Part shown: in pieces, positions 1 through 5,049 of the stretch | How positions within the stretch are numbered: position 1 is the stretch's first letter | Layout of the letters: the number at the start of each line of letters is the position of its first letter | From: Coprothermobacterota bacterium | Lineage (GTDB): Bacteria > Caldisericota > JANLFM01 | DNA length: 5,856 nucleotides | Assembly: GCA_026389415.1 (NCBI GenBank) | Contig: JAPLHX010000039.1 | Coordinates: forward strand, 1-5,856 | Direction of reading: 5' to 3' | Notes under the pieces: model-generated | Database searches by the model: none | Told to the model about the DNA's origin: nothing | What the model saw: only the letters and a program-made list of their open reading frames with translations | Translations under genes and position numbers: made by a program

Positions 1-112
1 TGAAAAATGGGGCCGCTGGCTGAAACCGGTGAGAACCTATCCAGTAGCCTGCGAACCTCAAGGACCATAATAGATCATTTTGGCTCGAGCTCGCTTGGAT
101 CTTCCTTCTTAT
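1..112. repeat. Degenerate copy 1 of the intergenic repeat element
   Basis: From about position 8 this stretch aligns with 4793-4900 and, less well, with 1340-1400 and 2720-2825. The flanks are well conserved: GCTGGC at 15-20 matches 4800-4805, and the block starting AGCCTGCGAA at 46 matches 4831, followed by a shared region around GAGCTCGC and ATCTTCC. The 25-base core between these flanks aligns without gaps but matches at only about 14 of 25 positions. The TTGACC hexamer and the left arm of the CAGGTT/AACCTG inverted repeat are both lost here. The element's upstream part lies outside the window. It stands ahead of the truncated gene at 371. Confidence 0.7.
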
Positions 113-356
113 ACCCACCCAAGACCGCTAGTAATTCCACCAGCTTTTCCCAATTTGCCGTCACATTAGTTATACCCCAGTACCCTTGTATTTGAATTCC
201 AGCACTACTCTGGGGGTATGGCTGCAAATCCGCTTCTGTTGACTAGTTCCAATTGAATACACTGGCACGCATGGGAGAGGCTGGCTCTCTAATCTTTACC
301 AAATCTTCATGGCTTATTCCCCTCCTCTTCACATCACGATGGTGAGATAGACAGTG
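113..356. other. Spacer without a recognisable gene
   Basis: No ORF here has a ribosome site or a protein-like sequence. The only structure I see is an imperfect inverted repeat: ATA-CCCCAG (172-180) can pair with CTGGGG-(g)-TAT (210-219), with one bulged G and a loop of about 29 bases. No T-run follows, so it does not look like an intrinsic terminator. The spacer is absent from the corresponding place in the repeat at 4890-4921, where only about 20 bases separate the two conserved blocks. Confidence 0.5.
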
Positions 357-370
357 AAAGGAGGGACCAG

Positions 371-436
371 ATGAAACGATGGACTTTTGCACTGATCGTT
401 GTTGGGCTAGTCTTTGCAGGTGGTCCGACGCCATGA
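371..436 (+). pseudogene. Truncated exported-protein gene: ribosome site and signal peptide only
   Basis: An AAAGGAGG at 357-364, identical to the sites of the three intact genes in the window, is followed 6 bases later by ATG and 21 codons reading MKRWTFALIVVGLVFAGGPT-P before TGA. The sequence has a basic start, a hydrophobic stretch (residues 5-16) and a small-residue region, which is a standard Sec signal peptide. There is no mature protein. From about position 426 the DNA matches the tail of the repeat element at 4921-4987, so the last codons and the stop come from non-coding repeat DNA. I infer that a deletion joined the 5' end of an exported-protein gene to a downstream repeat element. 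A functional short leader peptide is possible but less likely, because the sequence looks exactly like the first 20 residues of a secreted protein. Confidence 0.6.
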
Positions 437-452
437 CCGGGAAGGTCGGACC
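422..452. repeat. Inverted repeat (hairpin) at the truncated-gene junction
   Basis: GGTCCGAC (422-429) is the exact reverse complement of GTCGGACC (445-452), separated by 15 bases. The right arm and loop belong to the repeat-element tail shared with 4921-4952. The outermost bases of the left arm, GGTC, are not present in that second copy. There is no T-run downstream, so a terminator role is not supported. Confidence 0.55.
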
Positions 453-490
453 TCAACTTGCTGAGTCAAATTAACTCCATGGCAAGCATT
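426..490. repeat. Tail segment of the intergenic repeat element (copy 1b)
   Basis: This segment aligns with 4921-4987. Shared blocks are CGACGCCATGACCGG, AAGGTCGGACCTC, a CTCAGT/CTGAGT-like run, AACTCC or AAACTCC, and AGCATTCA. In the other copy the tail follows directly after the rest of the element and leads into the lipoprotein gene. Here it follows the stump of a signal-peptide gene. It is probably the remains of the element that once stood upstream of the M23 peptidase gene. Confidence 0.65.
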
Positions 491-757
491 CACAACCGGT
501 TCCGAAAACGAACCGATAATGGGCCGAGACATCTCGCCTCCGGCTTTTGATCTTTGATTTGACCAATTGTGATCGATGAGAAGTTGCAGAGAAAACGAAT
601 CGCTCGCGGACGGGGGAAGAAGAAACGAAATCTCCCCGTTGACCTGATTTATGCCGGAGTTTATTGCTCCTGGCCTTGCTCTGTTTCTTTTTTCTGCGGC
701 CGGCCGCCAGCGAGACCTTCGTATTCGGGCTGAACAGGGTAATCGGGGCGGGTAACC
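491..757 (+). other. Spacer with an out-of-frame hydrophobic leader upstream of the M23 domain
   Basis: No intact gene is visible and there is no AAAGGAGG anywhere in this interval. A 6-bp hairpin, CGGTTC/GAACCG, lies at 497-515. From 661 the +1 frame reads LLLLALLCFFFLRPAASETF and continues open to 801, which is signal-peptide-like. It lacks an ATG and is in a different frame from the peptidase. A second short ORF with ATG at 651 is in the peptidase's frame but stops at TAA 753-755. I read the interval as a leader plus the damaged 5' end of the peptidase gene. Confidence 0.4.
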
Positions 758-800
758 ATGGATTCCCCCCCCTACCAGTTTCCCCAACCCTTCCTCCACA

Positions 801-1265
801 ATGACACCGACTATTGCTGACACTCAAGGACAACAAATAATCAGCGAATTAGTCTGGCCTATCTCTGGAGCTGGAGAAGCTGACATTGATGAAGATGGTC
901 TCTTTGGTACTTATAGGATCCACGAGGACAAAACCATGCACGAAGGAATCGATATTGATGCAGCAAAAGACACCTCTGTTGATGCCGTGAAAGAGGGAGA
1001 AATAATCTTTGCGGGCCCACAAGGTGCTTATGGAAACCTGGTAATCGTAAAACACGCGGATGGAACAGAAACTTACTATGCTCACCTGAATAGTTTCAGT
1101 GTTTTGGTTGGCGACCAAGTTCAACAGGGACAGAGCATCGGTTGTGTGGGAAATACAGCGTATGGGGAGTGGGTTGAATCCTATATGGAAGACCATTTGC
1201 ATTTTGGATATTTGGTCAATGGGAAGCCGGTGGATCCGTTACCTTATTTGTTACCAGGACAATAG
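801..1265 (+). CDS. M23-family (LytM-like) peptidase domain protein, probably 5'-truncated or frame-disrupted
   Basis: The 154 residues match the M23 metallopeptidase fold, whose active members are zinc endopeptidases cutting peptidoglycan cross-bridges. Visible motifs are HEGID (residues 47-51, the HxxxD metal-ligand motif), a VDAVKEGEIIFAG strand, YGNLVIVKHADGTETYYAHL (76-96, with the conserved His95), GDQVQQGQSIG (104-114) and HLHFG (132-136, the HxH motif). It ends with the usual VDPLPYL. All expected catalytic and metal residues are present, so the domain could be active. The 5' end is the problem: the ATG at 801 has no Shine-Dalgarno sequence, no signal peptide precedes it, and the frame is open back to 756 through a Pro/Ser/Thr-rich stretch that looks like a linker. 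A signal-like leader lies in another frame at 661, and an 8-C run at 765-772 sits between the two. The codons also look more A/T-rich than those of the genes downstream. The start given is the first in-frame ATG and may not be the native start. Confidence 0.75.
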   Translation: MTPTIADTQGQQIISELVWPISGAGEADIDEDGLFGTYRIHEDKTMHEGIDIDAAKDTSVDAVKEGEIIFAGPQGAYGNLVIVKHADGTETYYAHLNSFSVLVGDQVQQGQSIGCVGNTAYGEWVESYMEDHLHFGYLVNGKPVDPLPYLLPGQ

Positions 1266-1272
1266 AACAATG

Positions 1273-1400
1273 AGCCAGTAGGAGAAAGGTTCCGCGGCCT
1301 CGCTGTTCTTACCAATGTCTCCCCGAGCGGTAAGTACGGTGGGGTAGCTGGCTTGACCAGGTTAGAACCTGTTTGATAATTTGCGAATCGCAAGGATCCT
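1273..1400. repeat. Copy 2 of the intergenic repeat element (lacks the 5' block)
   Basis: It aligns with 4726-4860 and 2665-2790. The block TTCCGCGGCCTCGC (from 1290) matches TTCCGTGGCCTCGC in copy 4. The 61-base core at 1317-1377 matches copy 4 (4770-4830) at about 56 of 61 positions and copy 3 (2696-2756) at about 55 of 61. Unlike copies 3 and 4 it lacks the 128-base block that follows a stalk-domain stop codon. This fits its position behind the M23 gene, which has no stalk domain. It lies upstream of the gene at 1513. Confidence 0.8.
1353..1380 (+). promoter_or_regulatory. Putative promoter with embedded inverted repeat (repeat copy 2)
   Basis: TTGACC (1353-1358) and GATAAT (1375-1380) are separated by 16 bases and resemble sigma-70/sigma-A hexamers. 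CAGGTT-AG-AACCTG (1358-1371) lies between them, a perfect 6-bp inverted repeat with a 2-base centre. That is where a repressor or activator dimer could bind. This copy has the best -10 match of the set. Use would give a 5' leader of about 125 bases for the gene at 1513. The motif is seen; promoter activity is inferred. Confidence 0.45.
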
Positions 1401-1512
1401 AGAAGACCTTCGTGGATCTACTAAGCCGCTCCGGAGATCAGTTGAAAAGAGATGAGTTCGTCCAAGATCGACGGTTCAAGCGGTATAATTTTGAACAAAG
1501 GAGGAGAAGAAA

Positions 1513-2532
1513 ATGAAGAAGTTGATTGCAGGTTTCTTGGTGTTGCTGCTTTGCCTAGTGGGATTGGGCCTTGGTCTTCCCCCGAGCATGGCAGCGCCGG
1601 TGGTGACCTACGACTTCCTCGCCAATGCCAGTAGTGCCACGTGGACCGGTTGGGAGGCAACGACCAGTCACCCCCTGACCTTTGGCATAACGAGTTTCAC
1701 CTCTGGCTTCGCCATGAACTTCAGTGGCACTCTGGAAGATGGTAGTAGCGTCAGCAATGCAGTGGAAGCCTACCCCCCCTCCGCCGCCCCCAGTGGGATC
1801 ACGGGGGACTGGTATCATATCAGCATTCCCGCCTTCGCCCAACTCGAGTTAGTCTATGGTTTCAAGCAGGGGGCTAACGCGACGGATGGAGTGGAGGTCG
1901 GTGTGGCGTATGCGGAAGACGATCCCTCCAAGCCAGTTATCGAATTGTTCAAGCAGAGCAAGACATATGACGGTACTCTTGGTAAAGCTACCATCGACTT
2001 GTCCGCTTATATGGGACAGGTGGGCGGGTTTCAATTGTTCGTTCGCTCCGGCACCACGGCTACGGCTGATGCATTAGTCTGGGAAAAGGCAATCCTCAGC
2101 GTCTCCGTCCCTCCAATCACGCTCAAACCGGTCACTACAGTGCTGACATATCACATCAACGATCCTGCCTATACTGCAAATGGAACCGTCAAGACGATGG
2201 ACACTGCCCCCGTGATCGTGGAGAGCCGTACCTTCTTGCCGATCCGCTACGTGGTGGAAGAAATCGGGGGGAAGGTGACCTGGTCCGCTCCCGATCAGAA
2301 GGTGACGATCACGTTCGGTTCGAAGACGATTGAGCTGTGGATCGGAAACAACCGGGCCATCGTGGACGGCAAGCTGGACGTCCCAATCGATTCAACCAAT
2401 TCCAAAGTCGCTCCCTTCATTCAACCCCCCGGGCGAACGATGATGCCGCTGCGCTTTGTTTCCGAGACCCTAGGCTGCAAGGTGGATTGGGTACCACCAG
2501 GAGAGGTACAGGTCACTTACCCAGCGCCATAA
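1513..2532 (+). CDS. Secreted protein with unassigned beta-rich N-terminal domain and C-terminal stalk domain
   Basis: The 339-residue product starts with a Sec signal peptide (KK at 2-3, hydrophobic 5-22, likely cleavage near SMAA-P at 25-29). Residues 30-198 form a beta-rich domain that I cannot name. The stretch DGVEVGVAYAEDD, about 20 residues on a DLSAYMGQVGGFQLFVRSG run, then DALVWEKA resembles the jelly-roll or carbohydrate-binding-like domains common in extracellular proteins. No catalytic motif is evident. Residues 210-337 are a copper amine oxidase N-terminal-like (stalk) domain, marked by VIVESRTFLPIRYV (234-247), WSAPDQKVTI, LWIGNNRAIVDGK and GRTMMPLRFVSETLG (307-321). Despite the family name, such domains are not enzymes and probably act as envelope-binding or structural modules. 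The start is fixed by AAAGGAGG at 1498-1505, 7 bases before ATG. The C-terminal domain is a clear relative of the one in the next gene, and the DNA after the stop is nearly the same in both. Confidence 0.88.
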   Translation: MKKLIAGFLVLLLCLVGLGLGLPPSMAAPVVTYDFLANASSATWTGWEATTSHPLTFGITSFTSGFAMNFSGTLEDGSSVSNAVEAYPPSAAPSGITGDWYHISIPAFAQLELVYGFKQGANATDGVEVGVAYAEDDPSKPVIELFKQSKTYDGTLGKATIDLSAYMGQVGGFQLFVRSGTTATADALVWEKAILSVSVPPITLKPVTTVLTYHINDPAYTANGTVKTMDTAPVIVESRTFLPIRYVVEEIGGKVTWSAPDQKVTITFGSKTIELWIGNNRAIVDGKLDVPIDSTNSKVAPFIQPPGRTMMPLRFVSETLGCKVDWVPPGEVQVTYPAP

Positions 2533-2657
2533 AGAAAAGCTCATCCTAACGCATCGTTCGAAGCTTAGACCAGGATTGATACGTTAACGTCTCGTAGGCT
2601 TTTGGCTGATCTTCGCGGTGTACAGGTAGGTGCGCTGTGCTACTTCCTGCTGGCAAT
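2530..2657. repeat. Conserved post-stop block A, first copy
   Basis: Starting with the stop codon, 128 bases align with 4608-4734 with about 11 differences including one single-base gap, roughly 91% identity. Features kept in both copies are a 5-bp stem ATCCT/AGGAT with the loop containing TTCGAA, the 10-base palindrome ACGTTAACGT (2581-2590 here), and a following T-rich patch. In this copy the T-run is only CTTTTGG, so an intrinsic terminator is not convincing. No ORF with a ribosome site lies inside. Confidence 0.85.
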
Positions 2658-2825
2658 ACTGAAGCCTCTCCGTAGCCTCTCATATCTTAATCTATGTCTC
2701 CCAGAGCGGTAAGTACTGTGTAGTCACTGGCTTGACCAGGTTAGAACCTGTTTGATGATTTGCGAAACACAAGAACCATGATATGGCATTTTCTCCAGAA
2801 CTCGTACGATCTCCCTCTTGTACTG
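2658..2825. repeat. Copy 3 of the intergenic repeat element, core and downstream part
   Basis: This segment continues directly from post-stop block A. The 61-base core (2696-2756) matches copy 4 at about 56 of 61 positions. After the core, TGCGAA, a CAAG run, CATTTTC/TATTTTG, GAACTCG/GAGCTCG and a CTTCC-like run align with 4834-4900, with more divergence than in the core. The tail found at 4921-4987 has no clear equivalent here. There are no obvious terminal inverted repeats and no target-site duplication that I can recognise. Confidence 0.75.
2732..2759 (+). promoter_or_regulatory. Putative promoter with embedded inverted repeat (repeat copy 3)
   Basis: TTGACC (2732-2737) and GATGAT (2754-2759) again have a 16-base spacing, with CAGGTT-AG-AACCTG at 2737-2750. 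The -10-like hexamer is weaker than in copy 2. The leader to the gene at 2979 would be about 215 bases. Confidence 0.35.
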
Positions 2826-2910
2826 CCTTGACCCGCCCATCAGAAAAACCAAGCTAGAGAAGGTTCTTTTTACGGTCGATTTTACTTCGACACCCAGCTA
2901 GGATGGAGAA

Positions 2911-2940
2911 TTGAAGCTGCTTTCTCACGGGATATAGAAT
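2911..2940 (+). promoter_or_regulatory. Alternative gene-proximal promoter for the PQQ/stalk gene
   Basis: TTGAAG (2911-2916) and TAGAAT (2935-2940) lie 18 bases apart, about 40 bases before the start codon. The sequence TAGAATAG recurs upstream of the lipoprotein gene (4995-5002), though without a comparable -35. A hairpin GTCGA/TCGAC with a 7-base loop lies just upstream at 2875-2891. If this is the real promoter, the distal repeat element need not be one. Confidence 0.3.
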
Positions 2941-2978
2941 AGAAGAAGAAGAAAAGGAGTGCAAAGGAGGGTTGAGTC

Positions 2979-4610
2979 ATGAGGAACAAATCAGTTCTTG
3001 TCATTCTTGTGGCGCTACTTTGCAGTGGAATACTGCTCGGGGTCCCTTTGAATCTAGCCAGCGAGGCCTTCGACGTAATACGGTTCTCCGCTTGTCCGAT
3101 GTACGGCCATGACAACATGCATACGGGTCAGAGTCCCCTCAGCGGGCCGCAGACCACCCCCGTGACGAAGTGGGTTTTCGAGGTGCCGGATTCGGCTGGC
3201 GACAGAGTCATGTCGCCGCCGGTCATAGATTCTGATGGAACGATCTATGTTTGCGCGATGAAAAACCTGTATGCCATCAATCCAGACGGAACAACGAAAT
3301 GGACCTTTCCGATCTATTGGGGGAGCACTTATGGTATAGCAGTCGCGGATGGAGCGATATATCTGATACATACAGAACAGACAACGGCGAATGGAGCGGT
3401 GAGTGCCATAAATCCTGATGGCAGCCAAAAATGGATAATTACATTCCCAAATAGAATTCCTCGCACGGCAGTTGTTTTGGGTAGAGATGGGACAATCTAC
3501 ACCTTGTTTTCTGTCGACACATCCCCATTCGACGGTATTTTATATGCCATCGCCCCAGACGGAGCCTTGAGGTGGGAAACCAGTCTGCTAGGGTACAGCC
3601 CATACAATAGCACACCCGCCATTAGTTCCAACGGCAATATCTATCTGGGAGGTGCTCAACTCTTTCACGTGTTCAACTCGCCGGACGGAAATGGATTGGC
3701 AGCGATTCCCGTTTCGAATGCGGGTTCCCCTGCCATTGGACCGGACGGCACAATCTATACCTGCACTGGGAAATTCACGCTCTTGGCGTTGAATCCAGGG
3801 GATTTGGCACGGAAATGGTCCTTTGAAGCGGAAAGCAGCGAAGAGGCCACCCCAAGCCCCATGCCTGCCATTGGGTCGGATGGAATCATCTACGTGGCCT
3901 GCCACGGTCTCTACGCCATTGGAGCGGACGGAACCAAGAAATGGACCGCTGCAGCCGGAGAGTTCTTTCTTTCCCCGCCCGCCATCGGGGTAGACGGAAC
4001 CGTCTATGTCGGTTCCGAGTCCGGCCGAGTCTTCGCCGTTGGGCCCGATGGAACGGTGCAATGGTCCGTCAGGGTGGGGTTCGGCAAGATCACTGGCGTG
4101 GTGATTGGCGCGGATAACAGCCTATACGTCAGTTCAACGGATCGCCGCATTTATGCCCTGGCTTCCCCCGTCACCCCCACTCCAACCCCAAACCCCTCTC
4201 CTACTCCCGCCCCTCTCCTTCTTCATTTCTTCATTGGCAATCCCGCGTATTTCGTCGGCACCTCGCCCAAGCAAATGGACACCGCACCGGTGATCGTAGA
4301 GAGCCGCACCTTCCTACCGATCCGCTACGTGGCCCAGGAGTTGGGATTCAACGTGGATTGGCTGGCCGGGGAACAGAAGGTCACCATCTCGTCACCCGGT
4401 TTTACTCTACAGCTCTGGATCGGCAAGAACACTGCCATGGTAGCTGGGAAGTACACGGTGATCGATGCGAGCAACCCCAATGTGATGCCCTTCATCCAAC
4501 CGCCGGGGCGGACAATGATGCCCCTACGTTTCATTGCGGAGAACTTGGGCTGCCAGGTGGACTGGTTGCCGGAAACTAAGGAGGTGCAGATCACCTACCC
4601 TGCACCATAA
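2979..4610 (+). CDS. Secreted PQQ-type beta-propeller protein with C-terminal stalk domain
   Basis: The 543-residue product has a signal peptide (RNK at 2-4, hydrophobic about 5-24, likely cleavage near residue 28). Residues 37-396 carry repeated propeller units of the PQQ-like type: an 'IDSDGTIYV...LYAINPDGTTKWTF' pattern recurs with PDG/DG turns and a following W (for example near 84-110, 142-155, 168-200, 250-282, 296-323, 334-363 and 375-394). That is about seven blades. I see no quinoprotein dehydrogenase active-site motif, so this looks like a binding or scaffold propeller and not an enzyme. A Pro/Thr-rich linker (397-412) leads to a stalk domain (413-541) with VIVESRTFLPIRYV (438-451) and GRTMMPLRFIAENLG (510-524). 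AAAGGAGG at 2963-2970, 8 bases before ATG, fixes the start. The protein probably works outside the membrane, attached to the envelope through the stalk domain; this role is inferred. Confidence 0.9.
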   Translation: MRNKSVLVILVALLCSGILLGVPLNLASEAFDVIRFSACPMYGHDNMHTGQSPLSGPQTTPVTKWVFEVPDSAGDRVMSPPVIDSDGTIYVCAMKNLYAINPDGTTKWTFPIYWGSTYGIAVADGAIYLIHTEQTTANGAVSAINPDGSQKWIITFPNRIPRTAVVLGRDGTIYTLFSVDTSPFDGILYAIAPDGALRWETSLLGYSPYNSTPAISSNGNIYLGGAQLFHVFNSPDGNGLAAIPVSNAGSPAIGPDGTIYTCTGKFTLLALNPGDLARKWSFEAESSEEATPSPMPAIGSDGIIYVACHGLYAIGADGTKKWTAAAGEFFLSPPAIGVDGTVYVGSESGRVFAVGPDGTVQWSVRVGFGKITGVVIGADNSLYVSSTDRRIYALASPVTPTPTPNPSPTPAPLLLHFFIGNPAYFVGTSPKQMDTAPVIVESRTFLPIRYVAQELGFNVDWLAGEQKVTISSPGFTLQLWIGKNTAMVAGKYTVIDASNPNVMPFIQPPGRTMMPLRFIAENLGCQVDWLPETKEVQITYPAP

Positions 4611-4734
4611 AGAAAGGCTCATCCTAACGCATCGTTCGAAGCTAGACTAGGATTGGTACGTTAACGTCTCGTAGGTTTTTTGCTGATCTTCGTGGTGTGC
4701 AGGTCGGTGCGTTGTGCTACTTCCTACTGGCAAT
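4608..4734. repeat. Conserved post-stop block A, second copy
   Basis: This copy is nearly identical to 2530-2657. ACGTTAACGT lies at 4658-4667, and the stem extends to 6 bp here (ATCCTA 4621-4626 with TAGGAT 4648-4653). A run of six T follows at 4676-4681. The T-run sits about 22 bases beyond the stem, too far for a classical intrinsic terminator, although a weak terminator for the upstream gene cannot be excluded. Confidence 0.85.
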
Positions 4735-4805
4735 GGAAAACGTTCCGTGGCCTCGCGAATCTTAAGGACGTCTCCCAGAGCGGAAAGTACGGTGTGGTCG
4801 CTGGC

Positions 4806-4833
4806 TTGACCAGGTTAAAACCTGTTTGATAGC
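4806..4833 (+). promoter_or_regulatory. Putative promoter with embedded inverted repeat (repeat copy 4)
   Basis: TTGACC (4806-4811) and GATAGC (4828-4833) are 16 bases apart. The inverted repeat CAGGTT-AA-AACCTG (4811-4824) keeps both arms, while the central dinucleotide changes from AG to AA. Only the non-pairing centre of the inverted repeat varies among the three good copies. The -10-like hexamer is weak. The leader to the gene at 5050 would be about 210 bases. Confidence 0.35.
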
Positions 4834-4918
4834 CTGCGAAGCTCAAGGATAACAATACATTATTTTGACCCGAGCTCGCCAGAATCTTCCTCATATACCT
4901 TCCTCATCAACTCCGCCC

Positions 4919-4952
4919 GTCGACGCCATGACCGGAAAGGTCGGACCTCGAC
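4919..4952. repeat. Inverted repeat in the repeat-element tail
   Basis: GTCGA (4919-4923) pairs with TCGAC (4948-4952). Inside it GACC-ggaaa-GGTC can form a second small stem. The equivalent tail at 422-452 forms a different 8-bp stem using partly different bases, so a stem at this place is kept although the pairing changes. Confidence 0.45.
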
Positions 4953-5049
4953 ATACTCAGTTAATAAACTCCCTGGTTAGCATTCAAAATTAAGTAGAAT
5001 AGTCACTCTTAGTGGTAGACTTCGGTTACGAGGCAAAGGAGGTTACGGG

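Larger units (their letters stand above)
4735..4987. repeat. Copy 4 of the intergenic repeat element, longest version
   Basis: It contains the 61-base core (4770-4830), the downstream block shared with copies 1 and 3 (4831-4900), a short variable stretch (4901-4920), and the tail (4921-4987) shared with 426-490. It is the only copy in which all parts are contiguous, so it is the best reference for the element: about 380 bases including the post-stop block. It ends about 60 bases before the lipoprotein start codon. Confidence 0.75.

Noticed and set aside
7..195. Short + strand ORF of 62 codons at the window start
   Set aside because: It lies across the repeat element and spacer, has no Shine-Dalgarno sequence, and the composition is not protein-like.
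407..836. Two overlapping reverse-strand ORFs of 138 and 121 codons
   Set aside because: Neither has a ribosome site or a protein-like pattern; they are basic, low-complexity readings across the repeat tail, spacer and leader region, and they conflict with the + strand features.
1273..1400. Insertion sequence or MITE
   Set aside because: No transposase ORF, no terminal inverted repeats and no clear target-site duplication are visible at any of the copies.
1484..1489. TATAAT just upstream of the gene at 1513
   Set aside because: It is a perfect -10 hexamer, but there is no -35-like sequence at 16-18 bases, and a start from it would fall almost on the ribosome site.
1513..2532. Copper amine oxidase activity
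   Set aside because: Only the N-terminal stalk-like domain of that family is present; the catalytic domain with its topaquinone tyrosine is absent.
2530..2660. Integron attC-like recombination site after the stalk genes
   Set aside because: Successive genes with similar 3' flanks suggested cassettes, but I find no paired RYYYAAC/GTTRRRY core sites in the expected arrangement and no integrase gene.
3588..4061. Reverse-strand ORF of 157 codons inside the propeller gene
   Set aside because: It is the antisense shadow of the repeated propeller codons (the DG-rich repeats make a regular antisense pattern) and has no ribosome site.
4608..4681. Intrinsic terminator after the propeller gene
   Set aside because: The six-T run at 4676-4681 is not directly preceded by a GC-rich stem, and the equivalent T-run in the other copy is interrupted.
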